64,000 nucleotides of DNA, from NCBI RefSeq assembly GCF_016724845.1, contig NZ_CP068082.1, forward strand, positions 992,001 through 1,056,000, written 5' to 3'. This DNA comes from Sphingobacterium spiritivorum (GTDB lineage: Bacteria > Bacteroidota > Bacteroidia > Sphingobacteriales > Sphingobacteriaceae). Shown here one piece after another: positions 26,161 to 32,933 of this stretch. The position numbers and the translations under genes are program-made. Under the pieces are notes generated by a model, which was not told where the DNA came from, ran no database searches, and saw nothing but the letters and a program-made list of their open reading frames with translations. Numbering within the stretch: the stretch's first letter is position 1; every line of letters starts with the position of its first letter.

Positions 26161-27052
26161 GGGCCGATCTTTCGGCGGATGCGTTGGATACGCCCTGAAA
26201 AAAGATAGTGAGATTATCCATGTAAATGGATTACGGACGGATTCGGCAAAGACCATCACACAGGACTTTAATTTTCAGCGGATGCTGAATCCAAGATTGG
26301 GCAAGGCAGTCGGACACATTATTCTTTCGTGGAATACAGAAGATAAAAACAAGCTGAATAATGACATCATGCTATCCGCAGCTAAGCGTTATTTATCAAA
26401 ATTAGATATTAGGGATACCCAATGCTTAATGGTGCGCCACCACGACCGCCAACATGATCATATCCATATTATTTTTAATCGGGTAAACGATCATGGCAAA
26501 ACTATCTCCAATAGCAATCAGCGGTATAAGAGCTTTAAAGCTTGTAAAGAATTAAATGCATTATATGGCTTTAAGCAGTCCGAAGGAAAACGAAATGTCA
26601 ACAGAGGTAGACTGAAAGGTAATGATCTAACGAAATACCAAATTTACGACACCGTCAAGGCAGGCATACGACACAGTAAAAACTGGAAGGAACTACAAAA
26701 TTATATCCGTTACAGAGGTGTGGAAATGCAGTTTAAATATAGATTGGGGTCGGATGAGGTTCAAGGTATTTCGTTCATCAAAGATGAACAGACATTTCGG
26801 GGTTCTGCCATAGACCGCTCATTGAGCTTCGGACAGATCGACAAGGCTTTAAATAGCATAGATAATTCTATTGAACTAAATCAAATTACTGGAAGCTATG
26901 TTTCGAAGGATCATTCTATAGACAGAAATATCGGAGAAACACTTGGTCACATAACATCAGCTTTATTTTCGAACCCCGAAATTACACCAGAGCAAGATGA
27001 TCCGTTGATCAAGAAAAGAAAAAAGAAAGAGAATTACGGACTAAAACGTTAA
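26141..27052 (+). CDS. Relaxase/mobilization nuclease (MobP type)
   Basis: 303 residues. The relaxase histidine triad motif is RHHDRQHDHIHIIFNRV (about residues 99-115), with H101, H107 and H109 as probable metal ligands. The N terminus MIAKIIEGRSFGGCVGYALK contains Tyr17 as a probable nicking residue. A basic C-terminal tail ends KKRKKKENYGLKR. It would nick oriT and pilot the strand through a helper's transfer channel. It overlaps mobC by 20 nt and is followed after 4 nt by a coiled-coil membrane protein. No coupling protein is present on this element. Confidence 0.93.
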   Translation: MIAKIIEGRSFGGCVGYALKKDSEIIHVNGLRTDSAKTITQDFNFQRMLNPRLGKAVGHIILSWNTEDKNKLNNDIMLSAAKRYLSKLDIRDTQCLMVRHHDRQHDHIHIIFNRVNDHGKTISNSNQRYKSFKACKELNALYGFKQSEGKRNVNRGRLKGNDLTKYQIYDTVKAGIRHSKNWKELQNYIRYRGVEMQFKYRLGSDEVQGISFIKDEQTFRGSAIDRSLSFGQIDKALNSIDNSIELNQITGSYVSKDHSIDRNIGETLGHITSALFSNPEITPEQDDPLIKKRKKKENYGLKR

Positions 27053-27056
27053 TACC

Positions 27057-27731
27057 ATGAACACAGAATTAGAAAATATACAGCAACAGGTAAGCGCATT
27101 GCAGGAAAACACAGACTTGATCACGCAGGATATTGTACGAATAATGCCTACAATTGTCTCCCTACTTTCTGAAAATGAAAAGAAAATGCAGGAATTTCAT
27201 GAAATGCGAGCAAAGGATCAGGAACTACTACAACAGATCAAGCAATTTATTAAAAGAGAAAACGATGTACTATCTAAGATCATTAACGATTATGGGACAC
27301 TTCAGGATGTAGCTAATGAAATCTCCACAATAACTAGACAGGAATTAGCTGTATTAACAATCAAAGAAAAAGACATTGTTTCAAAGATAGCTGAAATTCC
27401 TGATCAGGTCATTGTAAAACATCATTACGGCATTGATCTCAAATCAACACCTCTGATCATTGTTATGATAGCATTATCTACCATTATTTCGCTAGGTCTC
27501 GGTGTTCTATACGAGAAGAACAAACAATTAGACGATAGAAAATCGTATGAAATGCGTTACCGAATGATAGAATTGGAGCTACCGCATGTAACATCGCATA
27601 TCGATTCTACTCATTCTCTTAACCCTAAGAAATTCCATAATTTGGTGATTAAAAGAGAGGAAGAAAATAAACTATTAAACAGTATAGACCAAAAACGTCA
27701 GGAGATCAAAAACTTAAACAGTCCTGAATAA
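27057..27731 (+). CDS. Coiled-coil membrane protein downstream of the relaxase
   Basis: 224 residues. A long N-terminal coiled coil (about 1-120) is followed by one hydrophobic helix (about 132-149, TPLIIVMIALSTIISLGLGV) and a charged C-terminal helix. No known domain is recognised. It is encoded 4 nt after the relaxase and ends directly at the 163-bp repeat (stop at 27,729-27,731, repeat from 27,733). It may dock the relaxosome to the membrane or to a helper coupling protein, inferred from topology and operon only. The abrupt junction shows where the cassette module entered the element. Confidence 0.72.
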   Translation: MNTELENIQQQVSALQENTDLITQDIVRIMPTIVSLLSENEKKMQEFHEMRAKDQELLQQIKQFIKRENDVLSKIINDYGTLQDVANEISTITRQELAVLTIKEKDIVSKIAEIPDQVIVKHHYGIDLKSTPLIIVMIALSTIISLGLGVLYEKNKQLDDRKSYEMRYRMIELELPHVTSHIDSTHSLNPKKFHNLVIKREEENKLLNSIDQKRQEIKNLNSPE

Positions 27732-27732
27732 C

Positions 27733-27895
27733 GGCTCGGCGACTTGGCGAAGTAGCGAAGCTGTATCGAAGATACAAAAGCGGAGCTATTTAGCCAAGTC
27801 GCTTGTTGTAAGCAGTCCGCGAAGCGGCGGCTTACGGCAAGCGACGTAAGTCGCCGAGCCATTGTTAGCAAGGAGCGCAGCGGATTGCTAACAAC
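27733..27895. repeat. 163-bp structured direct repeat, copy A
   Basis: Identical over all 163 bp to 29,643-29,805 by eye. Its outer 13-bp arms (GGCTCGGCGACTT / AAGTCGCCGAGCC, 27,733-27,745 and 27,848-27,860) enclose two inner hairpins. One is CGACTTGGC/GCCAAGTCG, the other GTAAGC/GCTTAC with CCGC-GAA-GCGG. A terminal hairpin (TTGTTAGCAA / TTGCTAACAA, about 27,862-27,894) completes it. There is no coding capacity. Copy A abuts the stop of the upstream mobilization gene. Confidence 0.92.
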
Positions 27896-28080
27896 GTTTT
27901 GCAGCTTGCCGCTGGGGCGGGAAAAGAAGCCAAAACTTCGATTTCAGAACCGACCCGAGCAAAAACCATTTTTAAGCTTTAAATTTAATCAAAAAGTTTA
28001 ATAAATGGTTTTTGCGTACAAAGAAAACCGACCGTTGAATTTTAAACCATAACCGCCCTTGCGGCAAACTGTTTGTTAGC
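27887..28080 (-). repeat. attC-like imperfect palindrome after the GNAT gene
   Basis: The 194-bp site begins GCTAACAA and ends TTGTTAGC. Inner arms are TTGCCGC/GCGGCAA and GGGCGG/CCGCCC, and a central perfect 12-bp stem is CAAAAACCATTT / AAATGGTTTTTG (27,960-27,971 and 28,003-28,014). Terminal RYYYAAC-like and GTTRRR-like cores on a long imperfect palindrome following a gene is the attC pattern. The site overlaps the end of copy A by nine bases. Confidence 0.6.
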
Positions 28081-28100
28081 GGTTCGGGCTTTTATTTTGT

Positions 28101-28556
28101 TTAAACTTCAAATTCATAGACATTTAAAAATCGTCCTTTTATTTTACTCTCTTTTCTTTGGATTATTTTTCCACCCATTTTTCTATAAAAACCGTTAGAA
28201 TTAGGTTCCGCATAAACTCTTATAATATTCGAGCTGCTTTCTTTAGCTGTTTCTTTGATGAAATCAAAAGTTTTTTTCCCATATTCCTTCCCAATATTTT
28301 CAGGTAAAAGCCAAAAGTGGTCTATTTCAATATGTTTTTCCTTATAGACAAGAGAGCAAAAACCTAAAAAATTTTTGCTATCGAATATTTTAAAAACTTT
28401 ATTTCTTTTAATATAGGAATCTGTTATTGTCAATTCGTTTGTCCATAAATTCATCTGTTCATCTGAATAGTTCCAAATTTTCTTAGACTTAAATGCGGTT
28501 TCTGATAAAAGTTCTGAATCGTTTGGTTTGGCTCGTTTAAATTGTAATGTTTTCAT
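28101..28556 (-). CDS. GNAT-family N-acetyltransferase (cassette gene)
   Basis: 151 residues covering a complete GNAT fold. It runs from MKTLQFKRAKPNDSELLSE (strand 1 and helix 1), through the central FLGFCSLVYKEKHIEIDHFW, to the acetyl-CoA loop region LLPENIGKEYGKKTFDFIKE. The C-terminal IIRVYAEPNSNGFYRKMGG is typical of the family. The substrate cannot be read from sequence; small-molecule or antibiotic acetylation is possible given the aadS neighbour. The gene lies between two attC-like palindromes with no obvious promoter of its own, which is how cassette genes are arranged. Confidence 0.85.
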   Translation of the reverse strand: MKTLQFKRAKPNDSELLSETAFKSKKIWNYSDEQMNLWTNELTITDSYIKRNKVFKIFDSKNFLGFCSLVYKEKHIEIDHFWLLPENIGKEYGKKTFDFIKETAKESSSNIIRVYAEPNSNGFYRKMGGKIIQRKESKIKGRFLNVYEFEV

Positions 28557-28607
28557 TTTTCGGGGATGTTCTCTTGTTCTATATTATAAAGCTATTTTGG
28601 CCTGACC

Positions 28608-28742
28608 GCTAACGTGCCGCGTATTGGCGATGGGCGGGATTTTTAGCACTGAACTTTAATCGAAGAACAGAAGTTGAATTTTGCACTTCCGTTGATACGA
28701 AGCCGTTCAGCCCGCCTATTGCCAATACGATGTTGTACAACG
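28608..28742 (-). repeat. attC-like imperfect palindrome after aadS
   Basis: The arms CGTATTGGCGATGGGCGGG (28,620-28,638) and CCCGCCTATTGCCAATACG (28,711-28,729) pair over 19 positions with two G-T pairs. On the minus strand the site starts CGTTGTACAAC and ends CACGTTAGCGG, immediately before the GNAT gene. Its overall form is like the palindrome after the GNAT gene, but its sequence differs, as attC sites do. Confidence 0.62.
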
Positions 28743-28745
28743 TAG

Positions 28746-29609
28746 TTATGTTTTGGGTTTTAGTCCAGCTAAATATTTTCGTATGTCATTTTCTAATTTA
28801 TCCGGGTATTTGTACTCTAATTTTTTTGACAATTCAGTTCCTATTTCTGAAACTAAATCAGTCATTGAAAATAGAGCAGTCCAATTTTCCTTTATATCGC
28901 TCCCTGAAAATGTTTGTTCTGTTTTAGCCCACATTTCCTGGTTAAGATACTTTTTGAAAAGCCGTCCATATTTATTGGTCGTTATGTTCCAATTGTGTTC
29001 ACTTGCAATGTGCCATTCAATTAAAGGAATTAAATATTCTGTGCGAATAACGGTTTCCGACATAAATTTCGCATAGAATATTTCATCTCTCACAAGACAC
29101 TTTGCCACGTAAGTTGTGTCCCACCAAAAATCGTTTATTAGATTTTGAAACTCTTTTTCAGACGGTTTTTTGATAATGGAAATTTGATAAGTTGGTTTCA
29201 GCATTTGCTTTGTAATACCATCTTTATCAATTAAAATTTTATAACCAATATCCCAATCTTCTGGTAATTCTTTCTCTTGCGTTTCCTTTATAAATTTTGA
29301 TTTGCTGTAAAGTTTAAAATCTACTTTCACACCGTCTTCATAAAGTAGCATTTTCATTGCGTGTTTATGGTTAAAACAACTTTCGTCTTCTTCAATCATA
29401 GCAATTGGATTTCCGAATTTAAGCGTCCAGCTTTTGTCTGAAATGTAATTTGTATTATCCTCAAAAACAAATTCAATGTCTAAATCACTAAATTCGTCAA
29501 CAAGTGCTAAAGGATTTACAAGTGAACTTGTCAGAAGAAGAACTCTTACATCTTCGTTTTTCTCCGACCATTCTATAATTGTTCTTAACTTTTCTTCTCT
29601 GACTTTCAT
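28746..29609 (-). CDS. aadS: Aminoglycoside 6-adenylyltransferase (AadS-like), streptomycin resistance
   Basis: 287 residues from the ATG at 29,609 (MKVREEKLRTIIEWSEKNED). A start 26 codons earlier would run into the 163-bp repeat and is rejected. The nucleotidyltransferase core shows LLTSSLVNPLALVDEFSDLD with the catalytic acidic pair in SDLDIEF, then DGVKVDFKLYSKSKF. Length and sequence fit ANT(6) enzymes, which adenylylate streptomycin. I recognise it as the Bacteroidota aadS type carried on CTnDOT/Tn4551-like elements. It is the cassette nearest the recombinase and is followed by an attC-like palindrome. Confidence 0.88.
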   Translation of the reverse strand: MKVREEKLRTIIEWSEKNEDVRVLLLTSSLVNPLALVDEFSDLDIEFVFEDNTNYISDKSWTLKFGNPIAMIEEDESCFNHKHAMKMLLYEDGVKVDFKLYSKSKFIKETQEKELPEDWDIGYKILIDKDGITKQMLKPTYQISIIKKPSEKEFQNLINDFWWDTTYVAKCLVRDEIFYAKFMSETVIRTEYLIPLIEWHIASEHNWNITTNKYGRLFKKYLNQEMWAKTEQTFSGSDIKENWTALFSMTDLVSEIGTELSKKLEYKYPDKLENDIRKYLAGLKPKT

Positions 29610-29642
29610 TTTGTTTGGTTCGGTTTTACTATGTCGTACAAT

Positions 29643-29805
29643 GGCTCGGCGACTTGGCGAAGTAGCGAAGCTGTATCGAAGATACAAAAGCGGAGCTATT
29701 TAGCCAAGTCGCTTGTTGTAAGCAGTCCGCGAAGCGGCGGCTTACGGCAAGCGACGTAAGTCGCCGAGCCATTGTTAGCAAGGAGCGCAGCGGATTGCTA
29801 ACAAC
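29643..29805. repeat. 163-bp structured direct repeat, copy B
   Basis: Identical to copy A (27,733-27,895). It lies between the recombinase promoter and aadS, the place of an attI site in an integron. Here the outer palindrome is longer than in copy A, because the flanking ACAATGG / CCATTGT also pair. Identity between the copies ends exactly after GAGCC on one side (minus strand; ATTGT versus GTTAT follows) and before GTTGTTAGC on the other. Confidence 0.92.
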
Positions 29806-29899
29806 ATCTGTTTTAACGAAACGAATATACGGAAAATTTCGCTTAACCAACCCTATACGTGTTTCGTTATTTGACTTTTCTTTCTACATAAGATATTGA

Positions 29900-29907
29900 T
29901 ATATTTG
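29900..29907 (+). promoter_or_regulatory. -7 promoter box of the recombinase gene
   Basis: TATATTTG matches TAnnTTTG. A TTG occurs at 29,871-29,873 but is 26 bp away, longer than the usual spacing of about 19-20. A transcript from here would start near 29,914, which supports the ATG at 29,971 over the earlier TTG at 29,896. Confidence 0.5.
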
Positions 29908-29970
29908 TATTTAAAAAATAAAACCGCACAAATAGCGAAACAAAATATTATAAAATACTATTTCCCTGAT

Positions 29971-30810
29971 ATGAATAGCGAAATCATACTTGAAACCTTC
30001 GAAAAGAGATTGCTGATGCAGAGATATGCTGGCAATACCATTAGATCGTACAAGGATTACGCTAGTATATTTCTTAAACATGTTAGCAAATATCCCTCCC
30101 TTGAAGAAATTCCACTGTCAGATATTGAGGCGTTTATAAACGAAAAAGTTCAAAATGGGAAAATTAGTGTTTCCTATCAAAAAGGATTAGTGGGCGCAAT
30201 CAAGAAGATGTACGAACTGATATTGGACAAAAAAATCCAACTGGATTACTTATACCCGAAACGATCATTTTCTAAATTACCTAAATTCTTTTCAAAAGAA
30301 GAAGTAAGAAATATTCTCGATAACACTCAAAATCTAAAACACAAGGCTATTCTGATGACAATCTATAGTTGTGGACTACGTCTTAGCGAACTGTTGAATC
30401 TCAAAATCAAAGACATAAAATCTTCCGATGGAATTATCAGAATCCATCAAAGCAAAGGTAATAAAGATCGGATTGTATCATTACCAGACAAATTGCTGGC
30501 GACTTTGAGACATTATTATCAAGCATTCAAGCCAAAGGAGTACCTCTTCGAAGGTGAGAGGGGTGGCAAGTATAGCGAACGAAGTGTACAGTTGATTCTG
30601 AAAAAAGCATTGATCAAAGCAAATGTTCAGTCGGAAGGCTCTGTACATACATTGCGACATTCTTATGCCACACATTTAATCCAATCAGGTATCGATATCC
30701 GAATTGTAAAAGAGTTATTGGGTCATGAAAATATAAAAACGACTATGATCTACACTCATATCACTGACATAGACAAGCAAAAGACTCCTAGCCCTCTTGA
30801 TTTTTTATAA
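29971..30810 (+). CDS. Tyrosine recombinase, XerC/IntI-like, next to the cassette module
   Basis: 279 residues from the ATG at 29,971; a TTG at 29,896 would add 25 residues but lies upstream of the likely transcription start. The N-terminal SAM-like domain is at about 1-90 and the catalytic domain at about 100-270. Catalytic residues are Arg137 (SCGLRLSE), a Lys near 162-165 (SKGNKDR), H226-x-x-R229 (HTLRH), His252 (LLGHEN) and Tyr261 (MIYTH). The ending SPLDFL resembles integron integrases, but the extra helix typical of IntI between the Lys and HxxR motifs is absent. It is transcribed divergently from aadS and GNAT, as an integron integrase would be. Confidence 0.85.
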   Translation: MNSEIILETFEKRLLMQRYAGNTIRSYKDYASIFLKHVSKYPSLEEIPLSDIEAFINEKVQNGKISVSYQKGLVGAIKKMYELILDKKIQLDYLYPKRSFSKLPKFFSKEEVRNILDNTQNLKHKAILMTIYSCGLRLSELLNLKIKDIKSSDGIIRIHQSKGNKDRIVSLPDKLLATLRHYYQAFKPKEYLFEGERGGKYSERSVQLILKKALIKANVQSEGSVHTLRHSYATHLIQSGIDIRIVKELLGHENIKTTMIYTHITDIDKQKTPSPLDFL

Positions 30811-30939
30811 GAATAAGATGAACTTTTCACGCTCTATAGAAACAAGCATTATGTTCCAATCATTCTTTAAGAAGGGTTATTCTTCTAGCTTAACTTAACT
30901 TTGCTTAGGTTATTGAATAATCAATATTCAGATATAATT

Positions 30940-30957
30940 TGTCCGAAATGTGTCCGA
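30940..30957. repeat. Paired TGTCCGA repeat, right end of the mobilizable element
   Basis: TGTCCGAAATGTGTCCGA matches the left-end copy at 20,840-20,857 except for one base and lies 32 bp inside attR. The rest of 30,811-30,939 shows no gene. Confidence 0.6.
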
Positions 30958-30964
30958 AAAAAGA

Positions 30965-30991
30965 AAAAGCCACTGATTATCAGTGGCTTTT
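30965..30991 (-). terminator. Element-borne terminator of tRNA-Pro
   Basis: The stem AAAAGCCACTGA / TCAGTGGCTTTT (12 bp, 3-nt loop) has a T run on the minus strand directly after the tRNA 3' end. It replaces the original terminator, which now sits at 20,642-20,676 beyond attL. Confidence 0.85.
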
Positions 30992-31014
30992 GTCGGGGTG
31001 GCAGGATTCGAACC
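30990..31014. repeat. attR: 25-bp direct repeat within the intact tRNA-Pro
   Basis: Identical to 20,697-20,721. It covers the T-arm and acceptor 3' strand of the complete tRNA, so insertion left the tRNA gene functional. Confidence 0.92.
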
Positions 31015-31066
31015 TACGACCTCCACATCCCAAATGTGGCGCGATACCGGGCTACGCTACACCCCG
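30993..31066 (-). tRNA. tRNA-Pro (anticodon UGG)
   Basis: 74 nt including the discriminator A; CCA is not encoded. Acceptor arms CGGGGTG and CACCCCG pair perfectly. The anticodon stem CCACA/TGTGG encloses the loop TTTGGGA with anticodon TGG. The T-arm carries GGTTCGAATCC. It is the integration site of the 10.3-kb element, and its 3' 21 nt plus flank are duplicated at the far end. Confidence 0.96.
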
Positions 31067-31095
31067 AAAAGGTATCACCTTTGTTTTGTGTGGCA

Positions 31096-31126
31096 CAAAT
31101 ATACGGTGATTTTATTGTTTGTCAAA
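31096..31126 (-). promoter_or_regulatory. Promoter of tRNA-Pro
   Basis: On the minus strand TTTG (31,126-31,123) is followed after 19 bp by TATATTTG (31,103-31,096). This is an essentially perfect Bacteroidota TTTG-N19-TAnnTTTG promoter about 30 bp upstream of the mature tRNA 5' end. Confidence 0.8.
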
Positions 31127-31241
31127 CATTATTTTACACCTGAAAGCTAAGTAACTGAATAATTGGGAAATATATTTCAAAAACTTATTTTAAGACTAGA
31201 TTATCAATCTTAAATTCTATTTTTGATATAAAGTATCGCAT

Positions 31242-31712
31242 ATGAATAAAGCCATCTTAACCATCATTTTATGCATTTCAATACTAACCTGCTGTTTTGC
31301 CCAGGCAAAAGATGACGGGTTTAGATTTGAGCATACTGAAGTGGTACATGCAATCAAAAATATTCAGATGGCTATTCATGCAAAAGACCGCAATGCCTTA
31401 AAAAAACTTACTACCGCAGCGATAAAATGTCAATCATGTACACTGGAAAAAAGGAATATTTACGATCCTACCCGTGTCAAACGAAAGATATTTCTAAATA
31501 ATCTCATGCAACATCAGATCATCCCTCTGGATGAAACGGAGGAAAACCGGATTTCCATTAAGAAGGATCGCAATTATGAGGCTGATCTTTATGTAACCTT
31601 TTATTCCAAAAGCTCACTTACCAACAACAGCAAACCCATCTATCAGCTATTGCTGAAACGGGAGCGGAATATATTCAGGCTTTCGGGAATTAAATTTTTG
31701 CAGACTGACTAA
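31242..31712 (+). CDS. Secreted protein of unknown function
   Basis: 156 residues with a clear signal peptide (MNKAILTIILCISILTCCFA, then QAK). The mature part is helical at first (HTEVVHAIKNIQMAIHAKDR) and beta-rich later. It has two cysteines in IKCQSCTLEK and ends FRLSGIKFLQTD. The general form recalls NTF2-like small secreted proteins, but I recognise no family. It is the first chromosomal gene right of the tRNA-Pro insertion site and reads toward the DUF1801 gene 17 nt downstream, so the two may be co-transcribed. Confidence 0.7.
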   Translation: MNKAILTIILCISILTCCFAQAKDDGFRFEHTEVVHAIKNIQMAIHAKDRNALKKLTTAAIKCQSCTLEKRNIYDPTRVKRKIFLNNLMQHQIIPLDETEENRISIKKDRNYEADLYVTFYSKSSLTNNSKPIYQLLLKRERNIFRLSGIKFLQTD

Positions 31713-31729
31713 CTTAAATTTATGAATAT

Positions 31730-32188
31730 ATGATTATCAAAGCAGACAATGTGGAAGAGTATATTGAAAATGTGCCCCCAGAGCGCAAAACTCCTATAAT
31801 CACACTTCGGGAGAATATTCTTAAAAATATACCTGAAGGATTCGAAGAGACCATAAGTTACAATATGATAGGATATGTAGTTCCTCACACCTTGTATCCC
31901 GCCGGTTATCATTGCACCCCGAAACTTCCTCTTCCCTTTATGAATATTGCTTCACAAAAGAACTTTATTGCCATATACCATATGGGACTCTATGCTGATT
32001 CCGAAATCTATGATTGGTTCAGAGAAGCATACACGTCTCTATACAACACAAAACCGGATATGGGAAAAGGTTGTGTACGATTCAAAAAAATGGACAAAAT
32101 ACCATTTGAAATCATAGGTCAACTTGCCGGTAAAATCAGTGTACAGGAGTGGATCGACATCTATGAAAAATCCTTTGTGCGAAAATAA
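31730..32188 (+). CDS. DUF1801 (YdhG-like) domain protein
   Basis: 152 residues, soluble. The pattern MIIKADNVEEYIENVPPERK, then ILKNIPEGFEETISYNMIGY, then LPFMNIASQKNFIAIYHMGL and MGKGCVRFKKMDKIPFEII is the DUF1801/YdhG fold. This is a small iron-chaperone-like (frataxin-like) family with no proven function in most members. It starts 17 nt after the secreted protein and is convergent with the regulator at 32,195. Confidence 0.82.
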   Translation: MIIKADNVEEYIENVPPERKTPIITLRENILKNIPEGFEETISYNMIGYVVPHTLYPAGYHCTPKLPLPFMNIASQKNFIAIYHMGLYADSEIYDWFREAYTSLYNTKPDMGKGCVRFKKMDKIPFEIIGQLAGKISVQEWIDIYEKSFVRK

Positions 32189-32194
32189 GAGTAT

Positions 32195-32767
32195 TTATAT
32201 CTGATCAATGGCCTGACGGGGCAGACGGTCTGCCCTTTTCATTTTAAAATCTGTAGGTGTTTGTCCTGTAATTTTTTTAAACTGCGTGGAAAGATGCTGT
32301 ACGCTGCTGTAATCAAGCTTATAAGCAATCTCTTTGAGTGAAAGCTCATCATAGAACAGCAATTCTTTGACTCGCTCTATTTTCTGTCTGATAATATATT
32401 GTTCGAGAGTGATGCCCTCTACAGAAGAAAACAACGAACTGATGAAAGAATAATCATGGTTCAGTTGGGTAGACAATAAAGTTGACCAGTTAACTTTCAG
32501 ATCCAGTTCGTCTGTATGATGAATACGGCTTATGACCAAATTTTTGATGCGTTCGATCATCTTGGCTTTATCTGAATCCAATAACTCAAATCCAAAACTA
32601 CTCAAAAGATTTCCAATCTTCTCCCTGCTTTCCTTATTCAGGTTCTGATCTATTTTCACATACCCCAAACCAACATCAGCAGTTTCGTAACCTATTTTTT
32701 TTAGTTCTCCTTTGACTACATGTATGCATCGGTCACACACCATGTTTTTAATGTTGAGTTCAGTCAT
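32195..32767 (-). CDS. AraC-family regulator with N-terminal heavy-metal-associated domain
   Basis: 190 residues. Residues 1-65 resemble an HMA copper-chaperone fold with the metal-binding motif MVCDRC (MTELNIKNMVCDRCIHVV). The C-terminal 100 residues form an AraC DNA-binding domain: EQYIIRQKIERVKELLFYDE, SLKEIAYKLDYSSVQHLSTQ and FKKITGQTPTDFK. The pairing suggests a metal-responsive or thiol-responsive transcription factor. Targets cannot be seen; the divergent gene at 32,934 is a possible one. It is a complete protein of the size usual for this two-domain group in Bacteroidota. Confidence 0.85.
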   Translation of the reverse strand: MTELNIKNMVCDRCIHVVKGELKKIGYETADVGLGYVKIDQNLNKESREKIGNLLSSFGFELLDSDKAKMIERIKNLVISRIHHTDELDLKVNWSTLLSTQLNHDYSFISSLFSSVEGITLEQYIIRQKIERVKELLFYDELSLKEIAYKLDYSSVQHLSTQFKKITGQTPTDFKMKRADRLPRQAIDQI

Positions 32768-32933
32768 TTATTCTCCCTTTGGTTTAAAACAAATATAATA
32801 AATTATCCATATCTAATATATGTTGAGAAGAAAGACATTTTTAAAGTACATTATTCTTTAATGAATATTAGTTTTGAATACATTAAAGCATTATCTTAGT
32901 GAACAGAAACCGTATTAACTTTTATAATCATTC

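Larger units (their letters stand above)
20697..31014. mobile_element. Integrative mobilizable element inserted in tRNA-Pro
   Basis: The element is bounded by a 25-bp perfect direct repeat (20,697-20,721 and 30,990-31,014) consisting of the tRNA-Pro 3' end and one to three bases beyond it. It contains an integrase, an excisionase-like HTH protein, RepA-like ATPase, TOPRIM primase, MobC, relaxase and an aadS/GNAT cassette module. No mating-pair genes are present, so it must use a conjugative helper, possibly the neighbouring tra operon. Confidence 0.9.

Noticed and set aside
27733..29805. The 163-bp repeats as a CRISPR array, IS or MITE
   Set aside because: There are only two copies 1.9 kb apart with genes between, no short spacers, no transposase and no target-site duplications; attC-like structure explains them better.
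29896..29970. TTG at 29,896 as start of the recombinase
   Set aside because: It lies at the -7 box itself; the ATG at 29,971 begins a normal SAM-like domain.
30901..31143. 80-codon plus-strand open frame across the tRNA-Pro gene
   Set aside because: It runs antisense through the tRNA and its terminator; such frames over tRNAs are a well-known false call.
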